Assembly: GCA_001662425.1 (NCBI GenBank)
Contig: BDDC01000362.1
Location: forward strand, 20,565-46,595
Length of the DNA stretch: 26,031 bases
Reading direction: 5' to 3'
From: Chlamydomonas sphaeroides
Lineage: Eukaryota > Chlorophyta > Chlorophyceae > Chlamydomonadales > Chlamydomonadaceae
The notes under the pieces were generated by a model. It did no database searches, was not told the origin of the DNA, and worked only from the letters and a program-made list of their open reading frames with translations. Shown here in pieces: positions 1 through 9,148 of the stretch. Every line of letters starts with the position of its first letter. Position 1 is the stretch's first letter. A program made the position numbers and the translations under genes.

Positions 1-117
1 TCCTGAGCTGCAGAGCCGCAGCCCCATCCAAGACCTCGCAATGCCTCTCAAGTCCCTCAGCCACCACACGCTATGCTACCTGCACACACCAGGACCGCCA
101 GCACCTCCCGCCCTGCT

Positions 118-335
118 GACCTACCGCCCTGTATGCGGCCCTGCCGCCCCGCTGCCCTGTCGCCCTGCTGCGCTGCCGCCCTGCCGCCCTGCCGCCCTGA
201 TACCCTGCCCCCCTGATACCCTGCCGCCCTGATACCCTGCCCCCCCTGATACCCTGCCGCCCTGCTGATCGATCTGCCGCCCTGCTACCGCCCTGCCACC
301 GTCCTGCCCTGTTTCCCTGCCACCCTGCTGATCCC
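118..335. repeat. CCCTG-type minisatellite
   Basis: Degenerate tandem array of short units built around GCCCTG, such as CTGCCGCCCTG and CTGATACCCTGCC. It carries a higher-order pattern in which GATACCCTGCC recurs about every 16-29 bp. No coding function is apparent. Confidence 0.8.
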
Positions 336-673
336 ACATCGCTGGCGTCCCTATCACTTGTTCACCCAGAGGCGCGCCTCATTCAGCTTGGCCGCTTGCC
401 TGGGTCCACCCGCCTGTGGTCTCACCCCACATAGCTACAACCCTACATGCCCGCATCCTAGCGCACGCCGTTGCGTGCGGCAAGCACGGCACAAGGTCAC
501 CCAATCTTCCGCCCACCCGCCTAATGCCCATCGGCAATAAGTCAGAGCGCGACTTATTCGACGCCAGTGGTCTTGAAACCCCACCACAGGCTAAGGGAAG
601 GACGAATAAGTCACCGGATGACTTCTTGCAACCGACACGGCAACCTGCCCTGCCTATCTGGGCTTATCCCTCA

Positions 674-910
674 CTCGGCGCACACCAAACCGCAATCCCG
701 CCCTCCATCCGTCCTCGAAGTCTGTGCCCCGCTTGCACCAACCTCGCACATGACCGCACGTCTAGCCCCGCAGATGGGGCTCGCGCAGTGGGCCGTGTCC
801 CGACGCCCTTCCCACCAACTAGGCACACACCAAACCGCAATCCCGCCCTCTATCCCTCCGCGACGTCTGTGCCCCGCTTGCACCAATCCCGCACATGCAT
901 GTCGCCCAGG
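674..910. repeat. Imperfect direct repeat, about 145-bp period
   Basis: The segment starting CACACCAAACCGCAATCCCG at about 681 recurs at about 826. Similarity continues for roughly 80 bp, including GTCTGTGCCCCGCTTGCACC in both copies, so this is two copies of an unequal tandem duplication. Nothing in it suggests a gene. Confidence 0.75.
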
Positions 911-1087
911 CCAAACAGGACGTCAAACTCGTGACGGGCGACGGAGGGTGGGAAATACTTCTTGGCTCAGACATCCCGAAAAAGAACTTGTCGGCAGACA
1001 GAAGTCGCTGGGGTAGGCGGCACGCGACACAGCGTCATCCTCACGCCCGGGGCCCTTCCACCCTCTGGTCGGGCCATCCCGACTGCT

Positions 1088-1278
1088 CAGCCAGGTCACC
1101 CGGGCCATCCCGCACACCCGCCACCGCCATCCCACCCGCCCAGCTCGGTCGCCCGGGCCATCCCGCACATCCGCCACCACCAACCCACCCGCCCAGCTCG
1201 GTCGCCCAGGCCAACCCGTACATCCGCCACCGCCATCCCACCCACCCAGCTCGGTCGCCCGGGCCATCCCGCACACCC
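1088..1278. repeat. 53-bp tandem repeat (about 3.6 copies)
   Basis: Copies begin at 1088, 1141, 1194 and 1247, exactly 53 bp apart. Each contains CAGCTCGGTCGCCC (CAGCCAGGTCACCC in the first), a CATCCCGCAC-like string (CAACCCGTAC in the third copy) and CACCCGCC-like strings. 53 is not a multiple of three, so a coding repeat is unlikely. There are no unique spacers, so it is not a CRISPR array. Confidence 0.9.
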
Positions 1279-2647
1279 AGCCCCGTTGCTCATGCCCCTT
1301 CCGACCTCCTATGCAGCCCACAGCCCGCCCGGCCCCCCTGGTCTTCGCGCAACCCCGACTGGTTGTATCGCTGTGCTGTCACCCTTGGTCCGCACCCCTT
1401 GGTCATGTCCGGTACAGCAGGCAGCAACGGTGGATGAGCGTGGGCCGACACACGAGGCAGGTGCCACGCCGACACATTCTACAATACGCAGTAATCCTGC
1501 CGCCCCGCCAGGTGACCAAGCGTCCCGTCCGCAGTGCTCCGCGACCCCATGCCAACCTGGCGGCGGTGCCGTGCCTGCACCGGCTGGCCTCCCGTTTGAA
1601 GCCCGAGTCCTCCGCTCGCCTGACGCTAATGCCGGTCGAGCACCCCCGAGCCAGGGCACAAGCATCCCGCCCGTAGGATAGGAAGCGACGCCGCGCCGAC
1701 TGCAGAGCGCAGCGCAGGGAGCCGCCAACCGTGTCGCTGCGGAGCACGGCTCGCGCTCGAGCTGCCCCAACCCGACCGCCAGCCGGCAGCGCATGCTTGC
1801 GGCACATGGGCATGTGGCCGCCGCGATGCGGCGTGACGCCGCGACGCGGTGAAGCCGGGGCCGGGGCCGGGGCAGGAAGACGTGGGGCCAGGGCGCAGGC
1901 GCGAGCCCGCCAGTGCTCGGGCGCCGGAGCAGGGGCCTGCATAGGGGCGGAGAGGCGGCGCGGGCGGGCAAGGCAGCAGCGGCACCGGCACGGGTGTCCT
2001 GGCTGGGAGTAGAGGTATGCGTGCTGGAGACGGTGCTGCCGGTCTCAGTGTCGCTGCTATCGCCGCGAGTACTGTCATCTTGGCGGTAGCGCTCTGCGCT
2101 CTCTTCTCCAGTGACCTCATCAGAAATGTCGCAATGAGCCCATGGAGCACCTAGTCCCCACCCAGATGCGTCCATGTTGTAAGTGACCCCGCGCGACGTG
2201 TTAGAAGTTGTTGGGGGCGTGGGCGACCACAGGTTGGTAGTGTTACGCCACTAGTGCTTGCACCACGCGACGGCGGACACAAACTGACCCTGCACTTGTG
2301 CGCTAGGCACTACGGTCGCAAACAAAAAGACAGCTGCAATTGGGCTCAGGCGAAGTCTCGTGTGACAGGTATCGGGGTCGCGATGGGGCGCCTCACGCGC
2401 CCGCGCCTCATGCTTCCTCGCGGTGATAATGTTGCTTGTAACCTACTGCATAATATAGGTCGCTACGTAGGTTCGAAGGAAATTGTCAACCCCCCCCCGA
2501 CTCACGCGGAGTCAGTCACAGCGGCCCAATCCCGGCGGGAACGATCCCTCGGCCTGAACACCATGTGGTTGCTGATTGCCTGCACAAACCTACCGAGCAT
2601 ATTGTTGATGTACTGTGATACGTGCAGGTGTAGTGTGATACAGTGAT

Positions 2648-5600
2648 ATGCCGCCGCGCAGATGCGGCGCGCCTGGACGACACCGAGCCCGCCCAGAACT
2701 ACCACCAGAAGTGCGGACTGCGGTCGAGGCTCTGCCTGCGTCATCAGAGCGGCTACTGCATGGCAAGCTGTCCAAATAAGATGTGCAAGCGTTGCATAAC
2801 CAACTGCTGAACCTGGTGACATATGGCTTTCATGATGGACTGCTGCAGCGACCGGGCGTGGCCAAGGCGCTCTGCGTCATGGCAACGTGCGCAGCCCGCG
2901 ACAGAAGCCCGGAATGCTACGGCCTTCTCAATGCCGCTGTCGAGGTTATCAACGACATCACTGCGAAATGCAGCCCCGAGGTCGCACAGCAGTGGGCGGG
3001 GCCGCTCCTGGAGACCAACTTCCTGCCGGCACTCTCAGTCCGCCTGGCGGCCGTGGTTGAGGGCTTCCAAGAGCAGCAGCCGGTGGCTCTCGACGCGGCA
3101 GGACCTTCCTCGGCCGTCGCCGCGGGGGACGGCCGTGATGCGGCAACGGCAAGGGCAGCCGAGGACCCCAGCTTACTCCACTACAACATTGCTGTAGCTG
3201 TCCGCGTGTGCGACCAGTATTTGCATCTTGCGACCCAGGCCGGCTGGCGCACCCCGTTCGGCAGTGCAGTCCTCAAGGCGCTGCGCGAGAGCAGCCTGCT
3301 CGAGCACTCTTCGCGCGCGCTGCTGCTGGCGCTGGCGCTGCTGCAGCGCGGCAGCCCGGGCCAGGAGGAGCTGGCGTTCAACGTCATTAAGCTGACCGAC
3401 CGCATCACTGACGTGTTCTCGGCCGAGGACACCGAGAACTTCGTGACAGGGGCCTGGCGTTACGGCGACCCCCCCGCTCAGCGGATGCCCAGCCGCCGGA
3501 CCGGCGTGCCGCCACGCGGCCATGGTGATCGGCCTGGGCGCTCTGCGTGCGGCCGACGGCGGCCCCTCGTACGGCCTGTCGGAGCTGCTCGACATCGTGC
3601 CGCTATCGGATCCTTCCTTTCGCTACCTGCCGGCCGCGGCGCCCGGCTCTGCCAGCGGCAGCGGCCGAGCGGCGGCGGTGGCCCCAGGGCAGATGCACGT
3701 AGCACCGCTGATGGCGCTTGTGGATTGCCTGGATGGCTCGTGGCAGAGCTCCTTCGGAACCGAGCCGGGCCGCCCTACACGGCTGCACATCGCACTGCGC
3801 ATGTCGCGGCTGGCGCTGGCGTCGCTGCAGGCGCTGGTGCCGGGCGCTGCCTCGGCAGGCAACGGGGCCGTTGCCGGCGTTAGCAGCAGCACCAGCGCAG
3901 CCGCGGGGCGCGCCGGTGTTGACTTGGCCGTGCTGCTGGCGCCGGCAAGGGCAGCGCTCTGGGTCGCAATCCAGGCCCTTCGCCACATCCACTCTGCCCT
4001 GGCCGAGCAGCTCGCCGACCTAAGGTCGCAGCGGGCGGCGGTGCAGGGCTGGCGGCTGGCGGCCGAGGTGGCGAGGTGCTTCGGCATTGGGGACGAGGAG
4101 GCCTCGGGCGCTTCCCGTGGCCTCGGCTCGACCTGGTGGACGAGCTATCTCCGGCCTATGCTGCTTTTGGGAGCCGGCGCTTGCAGTGTCACAGCAGGTA
4201 CGCGAGCGTCGTCGCAGAGGCTCCTCTGCTGACCCTTCCAGCCCTCGCTCGCTCAACGCCGCCGCCACTGCTGCCCCCTCCCTGTCTCCTTGCTGCGGCC
4301 GTGCCGCTCCGCAGGCCCGCTGCCGTCCGAGCCGCCGCCGCACGTGGCCGCGGCGCTGGCCGGCGGCGCGCCGCGCTGCCTGCGAGCGCTGCTGCGGGGC
4401 GCGGCCAAGGACCCGTACGGCCCCTGCGCTTCTGTGGCGGTGGCCTGCCTATACGACAGCAACCGACGTGGTGGGTCCTTTGCCAAGTTGCTACTACCGC
4501 TAGTGGCGTATGCCGAGCCGCGCGAGGCCGTCGTACTGCTGTTGGCGGCGGGCAGCCTGGGCAGGCTGCTGGCGAGTAGCCAGGCGCAGGGTTCGCCCGC
4601 CTCCGCGCCTTGCGACCGTGACGGAATCGCCGTGGCGAACGGCATCCTGCAGCTGGTGCTGGTGCATCTAAGGAACGCGCAATGGATCCTCGGCGGCCAG
4701 GCTGGCGGTTCCTCCGGCGCCTCGGCCACGCACCCTGCCGCATCTGCAGCCGAGGCCACGGTGGCCCGCCTCGCGCCGCGCCTGACCGTGGCCATGGCCG
4801 TGTGCCTGCCGGCCGTGGCGGCGCACTTGCTGGCGGCTGCTGACGCGCTGCTGCAGGAGGTTGACAGCGATGCCAGCCCGGCGCTCTGGCGGTACCGCTT
4901 CGTCAAGCAGCTGGAGCAGGTGTCCACCATCATGGCCCTGCCAGCGGGCGCGCTCCTGGCGGCGGTGGCGGCCGGCGATGCAACGGGCACGGCTTCGGCG
5001 GCCACAGCCAGCGGAAGAGGTAAGCAGCACCTTCCTCGCGCTTCAATCGCGTTTCCCGGTCGGCGGCAGAGGGCCGAGGACACGTCTTGACGCTCGGCCG
5101 TAGAACGTAGATCCCGGCCTTCGGCAGACCGGCACCCCTCTGCCTGCTTCCGGCCCTCCCGCAGCCTGGCGCGCGCTGCTGCGCGAGGCGGGCGCGGTGA
5201 CCTTCGCGGGCGCGGGCCTGGCGGTGGCGGCAAAGCACCTGTTGCTGCAGGAGCAGGAGGCGGCGTGGCAGCAGCAGGAGCGTGAGGACGAGCAGTTCCG
5301 CCAGCGCCACTCATCTGATCTGTTGGACGTCTGGGGGTTTCAAAGCGATGCGGGGGGCCTGGCGGCAGCACTCGACTGCGTGGTCGGCCTGGCCGCGGCT
5401 GTCGCGCTGGCGCTTCCGGACGAGGTTGCCACCGCATGCGGTGTTCCGTCCATGTACCGTGACAGCACGGCCGCAGGCGCCGCGAGCTTCGCGATTGGGT
5501 GGGATTTCCAGGCTGCGTGGGAGGTGGCGCAGGCGCTGCGCTACCTTGGCCGCAACGACACGGCTGCCGTGGCCGAGGCGCTGGCGGCGCTGCTGCAGCG

Positions 5601-5937
5601 GTGGGAGGCGCCGGGCGCTGAGGGCGACGCCGACGGCGACACAGATGCTGCAGCGGAGCTGCGCCGCCTGGCGGACGCGATGGATGCTTCTCGCGTTGCT
5701 TTGCTGCACCGGCAGCCGGCTGCAGTGCTGCCGCCGCCCGACGAGGCGCAGCGGCGGTTGGGCGTGTGCGCCAACCCCGGCTGCGAGCAGCTGGGGGCCG
5801 AGGGTGGCGGCGGCGGCGGCGGGCCCCGGCTGCAGGCGTGTGCGGGGTGCGGGGCGGTGCTGTTCTGCAGCCGCGAGTGCCAGAGGGAGCACTGGCGGGC
5901 GGGCCACAAGAGCGCGTGCCTGGGCCGAAAGGGGTGA
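2648..5937 (+). CDS. MYND zinc-finger protein (frame disrupted)
   Basis: Likely exons are A (about 2648 or 2781 to 4197), B 4315-5019 and C 5165-5937, joined by introns 4198-4314 and 5020-5164 (both phase 1). Most of the protein is an Ala/Leu-rich helical repeat-like region of unknown function. It ends with a MYND finger, a zinc-binding protein-interaction module: C-x4-C from 5767, then a poly-Gly loop (about 5805-5822), C-x2-C, FC-x3-C, Q-x3-W-x2-H-K-x2-C. This is the usual MYND signature apart from the longer loop. Many chlorophyte proteins have this plan. The 5' end is unclear: from ATG 2648 the frame meets TAA at 2777-2779, yet coding-like sequence continues in the same frame (DVQALHNQLLNLV). 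A frame change is also needed near 3469-3475, in a run of seven Cs. It is therefore either a mutated gene or one with sequence errors. The next gene is convergent. Confidence 0.75.
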
Positions 5938-6333
5938 GGGATGGGCGGCATGCGGACACGCCGCGTGGCGGGGGAGGTGGAAGGGTTAAGAATGCGGACA
6001 AGAGAAAGGAGAGCTTGTTGGATGTGCGATCAACCATGTGTTCCACTGTTAGGTAGAACGGAACCGCACACGCGGCATGGCACGCCCCGGGTAGAGTGGC
6101 GCGTTGGCCGTGAGCGTATGTGTGCACATACGTACGACGCTTGGGCGTTGCGCGAAGTCAGGCGTAGCGAACAACCTGTGCGTGCAGGAGTGCGATGATT
6201 AAGAGTTGGTTTCCGCGCCCTACTGGCGGTGGCCAGAGCCGGCCGCTCTGGCTAAACAGCAGCGGAACCCGCCACGGGCTGCGGGGTTGCTGAGTTGTGC
6301 TGTTGGACATCGATGGGACCCCACTTGCGGCTG

Positions 6334-6375
6334 GTACACTGCCTTGGTTCACAAGTACACTGCCTTGGTTCACAA
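6334..6375. repeat. 21-bp perfect tandem duplication
   Basis: GTACACTGCCTTGGTTCACAA occurs twice head-to-tail (6334-6354 and 6355-6375) in the intergenic 3' region, without mismatches, which suggests a recent slippage event. Confidence 0.95.
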
Positions 6376-6446
6376 GTATCTTATACGGCAGGCGCTTGTG
6401 CTTCCTTGGCATGACGCATCGCGTCTGCTGATGGACGTGTGCTTCT

Positions 6447-6480
6447 GCTGGTCCTGCGTTGCCGCTGGTCCTGCGTTGCC
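6447..6480. repeat. 17-bp perfect tandem duplication
   Basis: GCTGGTCCTGCGTTGCC occurs twice in direct succession (6447-6463 and 6464-6480). Confidence 0.95.
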
Positions 6481-6729
6481 GCTGCTCAAAGGGCATTTGT
6501 TAATTGAGGCCCCGCTGAATTTACGTTGGGATCGCCGTCTGGGTGGATGTTGAGAAGCGCCAACTCAGGCAGGGAGCAGCGAGCAGCGTTACCCCCACCC
6601 CGTTGCAGGGCGGCCTGGGCATGGGTCAGCACACGAAGCCACAACCCTTGTTGCGAAAACGGCCCAGCTCGACGTCACCCCTCACCGCTTCACGAGCACC
6701 ACCCCCAGCAGCGCAGGTACTCGTGCCTC

Positions 6730-8827
6730 CTACACCCCCGGCCGCCGCTGCGCCCCTGCTGCCCACCAGCGCCGCGTGAGCCACAACCGCAGGACGTCGG
6801 CCCCCTCAGCCTCCCGTTTCGTCGTCCGGGGGGCCGCCGTCGCGGCCTGCTGCTCCCGGGCCGCCTCCAGGGCCTCGGCCCAGTCCGCAGTGCACCCGGC
6901 CGCCAGCAGCCACGCCAGCGCCGCCGGCCGGCAGCCCAGCTTGACGCAGCGGGTCAGCGTGGCGGCGCCGTCGCGGGGCCCCAGCGGACAGCCGTGGCCG
7001 CGCAGAGCGGCCAGCATGGCCAGGTCGCCGTGCGCCGCGGCCCAGGCGTAGGGCCAGCCGTCGGCCTGTGCGGGCGGCAGGCGGAGCGGGTCAGGACTGC
7101 ATGTGCCTCGTCGTGGAGCTTGGGAGTGAGTGCCGAGCCGCAGCGCCCCAAGGCCCAGATCCAGCACCCACCCCGGGCGCGAAGCCGCGCTCGAGCAGCC
7201 AAGCCAGCGCCGCCGCGTTGCCGCCGCGCGCCGCCGCCGCCACCGCGCCGCCGTCACCTTGGGCCGGCTGCGCGCAGCCGCGCTGCTCCAGCCACAGCAG
7301 CGCCTCGAGGCTGCCCGACTCCGCCACGGCACGCAGCAGCTCCGGCCCCAGCCCCTCCGCCGCCAGCCCCGGGTGCCCCGCCATCCACTGCAGCACGCCC
7401 AGCTGCCCCGCTCGGGCCGCCGCGGAGGCCGTGGCCGCTGGGTCCAAGAGGCCGTGCTCATGCAGCAGCGCCAGCACCTGGATGTGGCCGCCGGACGCGG
7501 CAGCCACAGCGGCATCGGGGCCGGCCCGGTGGCCGGCGGCGGACAGCAGCAGCTCCAGAGCCGGCACCGAACCTACCGACGCCGCGGCGCGCAAGGCGCG
7601 TTGAGTGAGGAACGCGTTGGCCTCTGGCACGCCATGCACCCCTGTCACGATGTGAGGACCACCGCTGGCATCCGGCCCTAGCAGCATCGCCAGCCGTTTC
7701 GCAGCGTCGGGGCACGCGGCGGCGGCCTCGAAGGCGGCGGCGCCGAGCGGGAAGCCGCGCCGGCGGAGGTGCACCACCTTGGCAGCCCAGTCGGGCGTGG
7801 GGCTGCCCACCGCGGCCGCCATCACGGCGGCGCGCCACTCCGGTACGAGGTAGCCGGACAGGGCGGCGGCGGCCTGCCCGGGAGGGTGCACGCCGGCGCC
7901 GCCGAGCGCACCTGGCGTGGCCGCGGCCCCTAGGGGTGGGCGATCCACGCACATTCTCTCCAGATCCGGCAGGGAGCAGCCTTGCGCCACGGCCGGCAGC
8001 AGCCGTGCCGCCGACGCGGCCGCCAGCAGGGGCGGCAGCCGAGCCAGCAGCGCCCGGGCGAGCTGCGCATGGCCGCCCGCCGCGGCCGCCTCCGCCAAGC
8101 CGCCGACGTCAGTGCACGGAGCCGCCGCCAGCAGCGCCTCCGCCAGCGCGCCGTGGCCGCCGCCGGCGGCAGCCTGCGCAGCGCGCGCCGCCATACCGTG
8201 ACAGGCGCTGCAGCGGCGCTGGGGCGCAGCGTCCGGGTCTTGCACCGCGCCGCCGCCCCGCTCGTCTTCCATGCCGTCTCCGCAGCCCGGCTGCCACTCC
8301 AGCCACGGCTCCTGCGCGGCGCCGTGTGCCGCCGTCTCGCCACCGTCTGATTGACACTCCGGGTCGTGCTGCTGCGCCCGGTGGTGCTGTCGCAGCAGCC
8401 ACCACACAATGCGTCCGTGCCCCGAGCCGCCGGCGGCCGCTAGCAGCTCGGGCGATGGCAGCAGCCCCGCGGCCCGCAGCGCGAGGGCCAGGTTGCGTCC
8501 GCAGCCCGAGGCCGCCACCAGGCGGCACAGCGCCCTGCGGCGGCGCAGGCACAGCCCGTGTGTGGCGCCCGGGCGGCCCCAGCGGGCGGCGAAGGCGTGG
8601 TGCGGGCAGGGCTGCGAGAGCCGCAGCGTGGCGTGCTGGGGGGCCGGGAACTGCGCGGCGGTGGAGCGGTCCACGAGGCGCAGCGTGCCGGGGACCTCGT
8701 TGGGCGGGAGGAAGCGGGCGATGGCGGCGACCACCTCGGGTATCCACACGTGCGCCACGGGAGGTTGGGGCGGGGGCGGCGGCAGCGGGCCGGCGGAAGG
8801 AGCTGGCGTGGGAGCGGGCCCGGCCAT
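6730..8827 (-). CDS. Ankyrin-repeat protein with F-box-like N-terminus
   Basis: Two exons: 8827-7172 and 7065-6730. The 106-bp intron (7171-7066) has GTGGGT donor and CAG acceptor, phase 0. The product is 663 aa. After a Pro-rich leader (residues 1-25), residues about 28-61 (WIPEVVAAIARFLPPNEV...LRLVDRSTAAQF) resemble an F-box-like helix set. This opening, followed by a QHATLRLSQP-type segment, recurs in a large family of Chlamydomonas/Volvox ankyrin proteins as I remember them. The rest is degenerate ankyrin repeats, seen as recurring AAA-x-GG/HG-x4-L-x-WLL-x-x-G units; the clearest are around the splice junction and in the last exon (AAAHGDLAML, LAWLLAAGC). The likely role is protein binding, possibly substrate recognition for a ubiquitin ligase if the F-box is functional; that part is inference. 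The ATG has a GCG-ATGG context. It is divergent from the methionine-salvage gene. Confidence 0.85.
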
Positions 8828-9148
8828 CGCGTTTGCTTAGCTGCGCTGTTTGTCTATGGCTTCCGAGACCGACGATAGCTTTGACGGCGATGTAGACTCG
8901 GAGCTATCCTTTGTGGCCGGCACGAACAGTGAATGGGGGCAGCGGAGATGTCCCGGTGCGCAGCTGTCGGTGGCAAGAGCAGGAGTACGCAAGGAGTGTG
9001 TGATGTAAGTAGCAGTATGGCATTTCGAGTTGCGCTGTGCGCGATGCGCCTTTTTCCTTGGCTTCTCATTCCGTGTGCAGTTGGGCCGCGACTGGCCGGA
9101 CTCACCCATACCAAGCCGCACGCTATACGCACGCAAAACAAAGCAAAC
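8828..9148. promoter_or_regulatory. Divergent promoter region
   Basis: Only 321 bp separate the start codons of the ankyrin gene (-) and the methionine-salvage fusion gene (+), so both promoters and 5' UTRs must lie here. I see no convincing TATA box for either gene. Frames open across this region on either strand carry no motif. Confidence 0.6.
9005..9080 (+). other. Possible 5'-UTR intron of the fusion gene
   Basis: A full-consensus donor GTAAGT at 9005 is followed 70 bp later by a pyrimidine-rich tract (TTTTTCCTTGGCTTCTC) and the acceptor GTGTGCAG ending at 9080. Splicing here would leave the ATG at 9149 unaffected. Without splicing, the frame extends upstream to an ATG at 8933 and adds 72 residues. 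Only splice signals support this. Confidence 0.45.

Larger units (their letters stand above)
1..2647. other. Repeat-rich stretch without a supported gene
   Basis: No reading frame here looks like a protein. The open frames are Pro/Ala/Arg/His-rich shadows of C-rich repeats, with no recognisable motif. The left half holds three repeat blocks, described separately. From about 2170 the base composition becomes less extreme. TGTAA motifs, the usual poly(A) signal of volvocine algae, occur at 2178-2182 and 2437-2441 on the plus strand, so the 3' end of a transcript from further left cannot be excluded. A TATA-like string (ATAATATA, about 2450-2457) lies roughly 190 bp before the first ATG of the MYND gene and could belong to its promoter, but this is weak. 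Confidence 0.6.
5938..6729. other. Convergent intergenic region / 3' UTRs
   Basis: The MYND gene (+) and the ankyrin gene (-) end toward each other here, so the stretch should contain both 3' UTRs. I find no TGTAA on the plus strand and no TTACA (its complement), so neither poly(A) site can be placed. Two short perfect tandem duplications are present. Open frames are short and without motifs. Confidence 0.6.

Noticed and set aside
1088..1278. CRISPR-like regular repeats
   Set aside because: The repeats are contiguous, with no unique spacers, in a eukaryotic genome.
895..1681. Overlapping Pro/His-rich plus-strand frames of 180 and 239 codons
   Set aside because: They arise from the 53-bp repeat, whose period is not a multiple of three, so copies are read in different frames. 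There is no signal peptide or domain.
2254..2646. 130-codon plus-strand frame (MLAPRDGGHKL...)
   Set aside because: No recognisable domain, no splice or codon support, and it straddles TATA-like and TGTAA-like strings. Too weak to call a gene.
2655..2803. Cys-rich plus-strand frame (CGLRSRLCLRHQ, then CMASCPNKMCKRC)
   Set aside because: It is short, overlaps the family-like frame of the MYND gene and ends at once in a stop. It has no upstream signal peptide. It might partly reflect another frame lesion in the MYND 5' end, but this cannot be shown.
3443..3492. Micro-intron to explain the frame change in the MYND gene
   Set aside because: Possible GT/AG pairs give introns of only 23-50 bp, and the only frame-restoring one is 34 bp, much shorter than any other intron here (106-573 bp). 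A 1-bp indel in the C run is simpler.
4253..6127. 624-codon open frame on the minus strand
   Set aside because: It is antisense to the MYND gene, rich in Pro/Arg/Ala, and has no motif. Long antisense frames are expected in GC-rich coding DNA.
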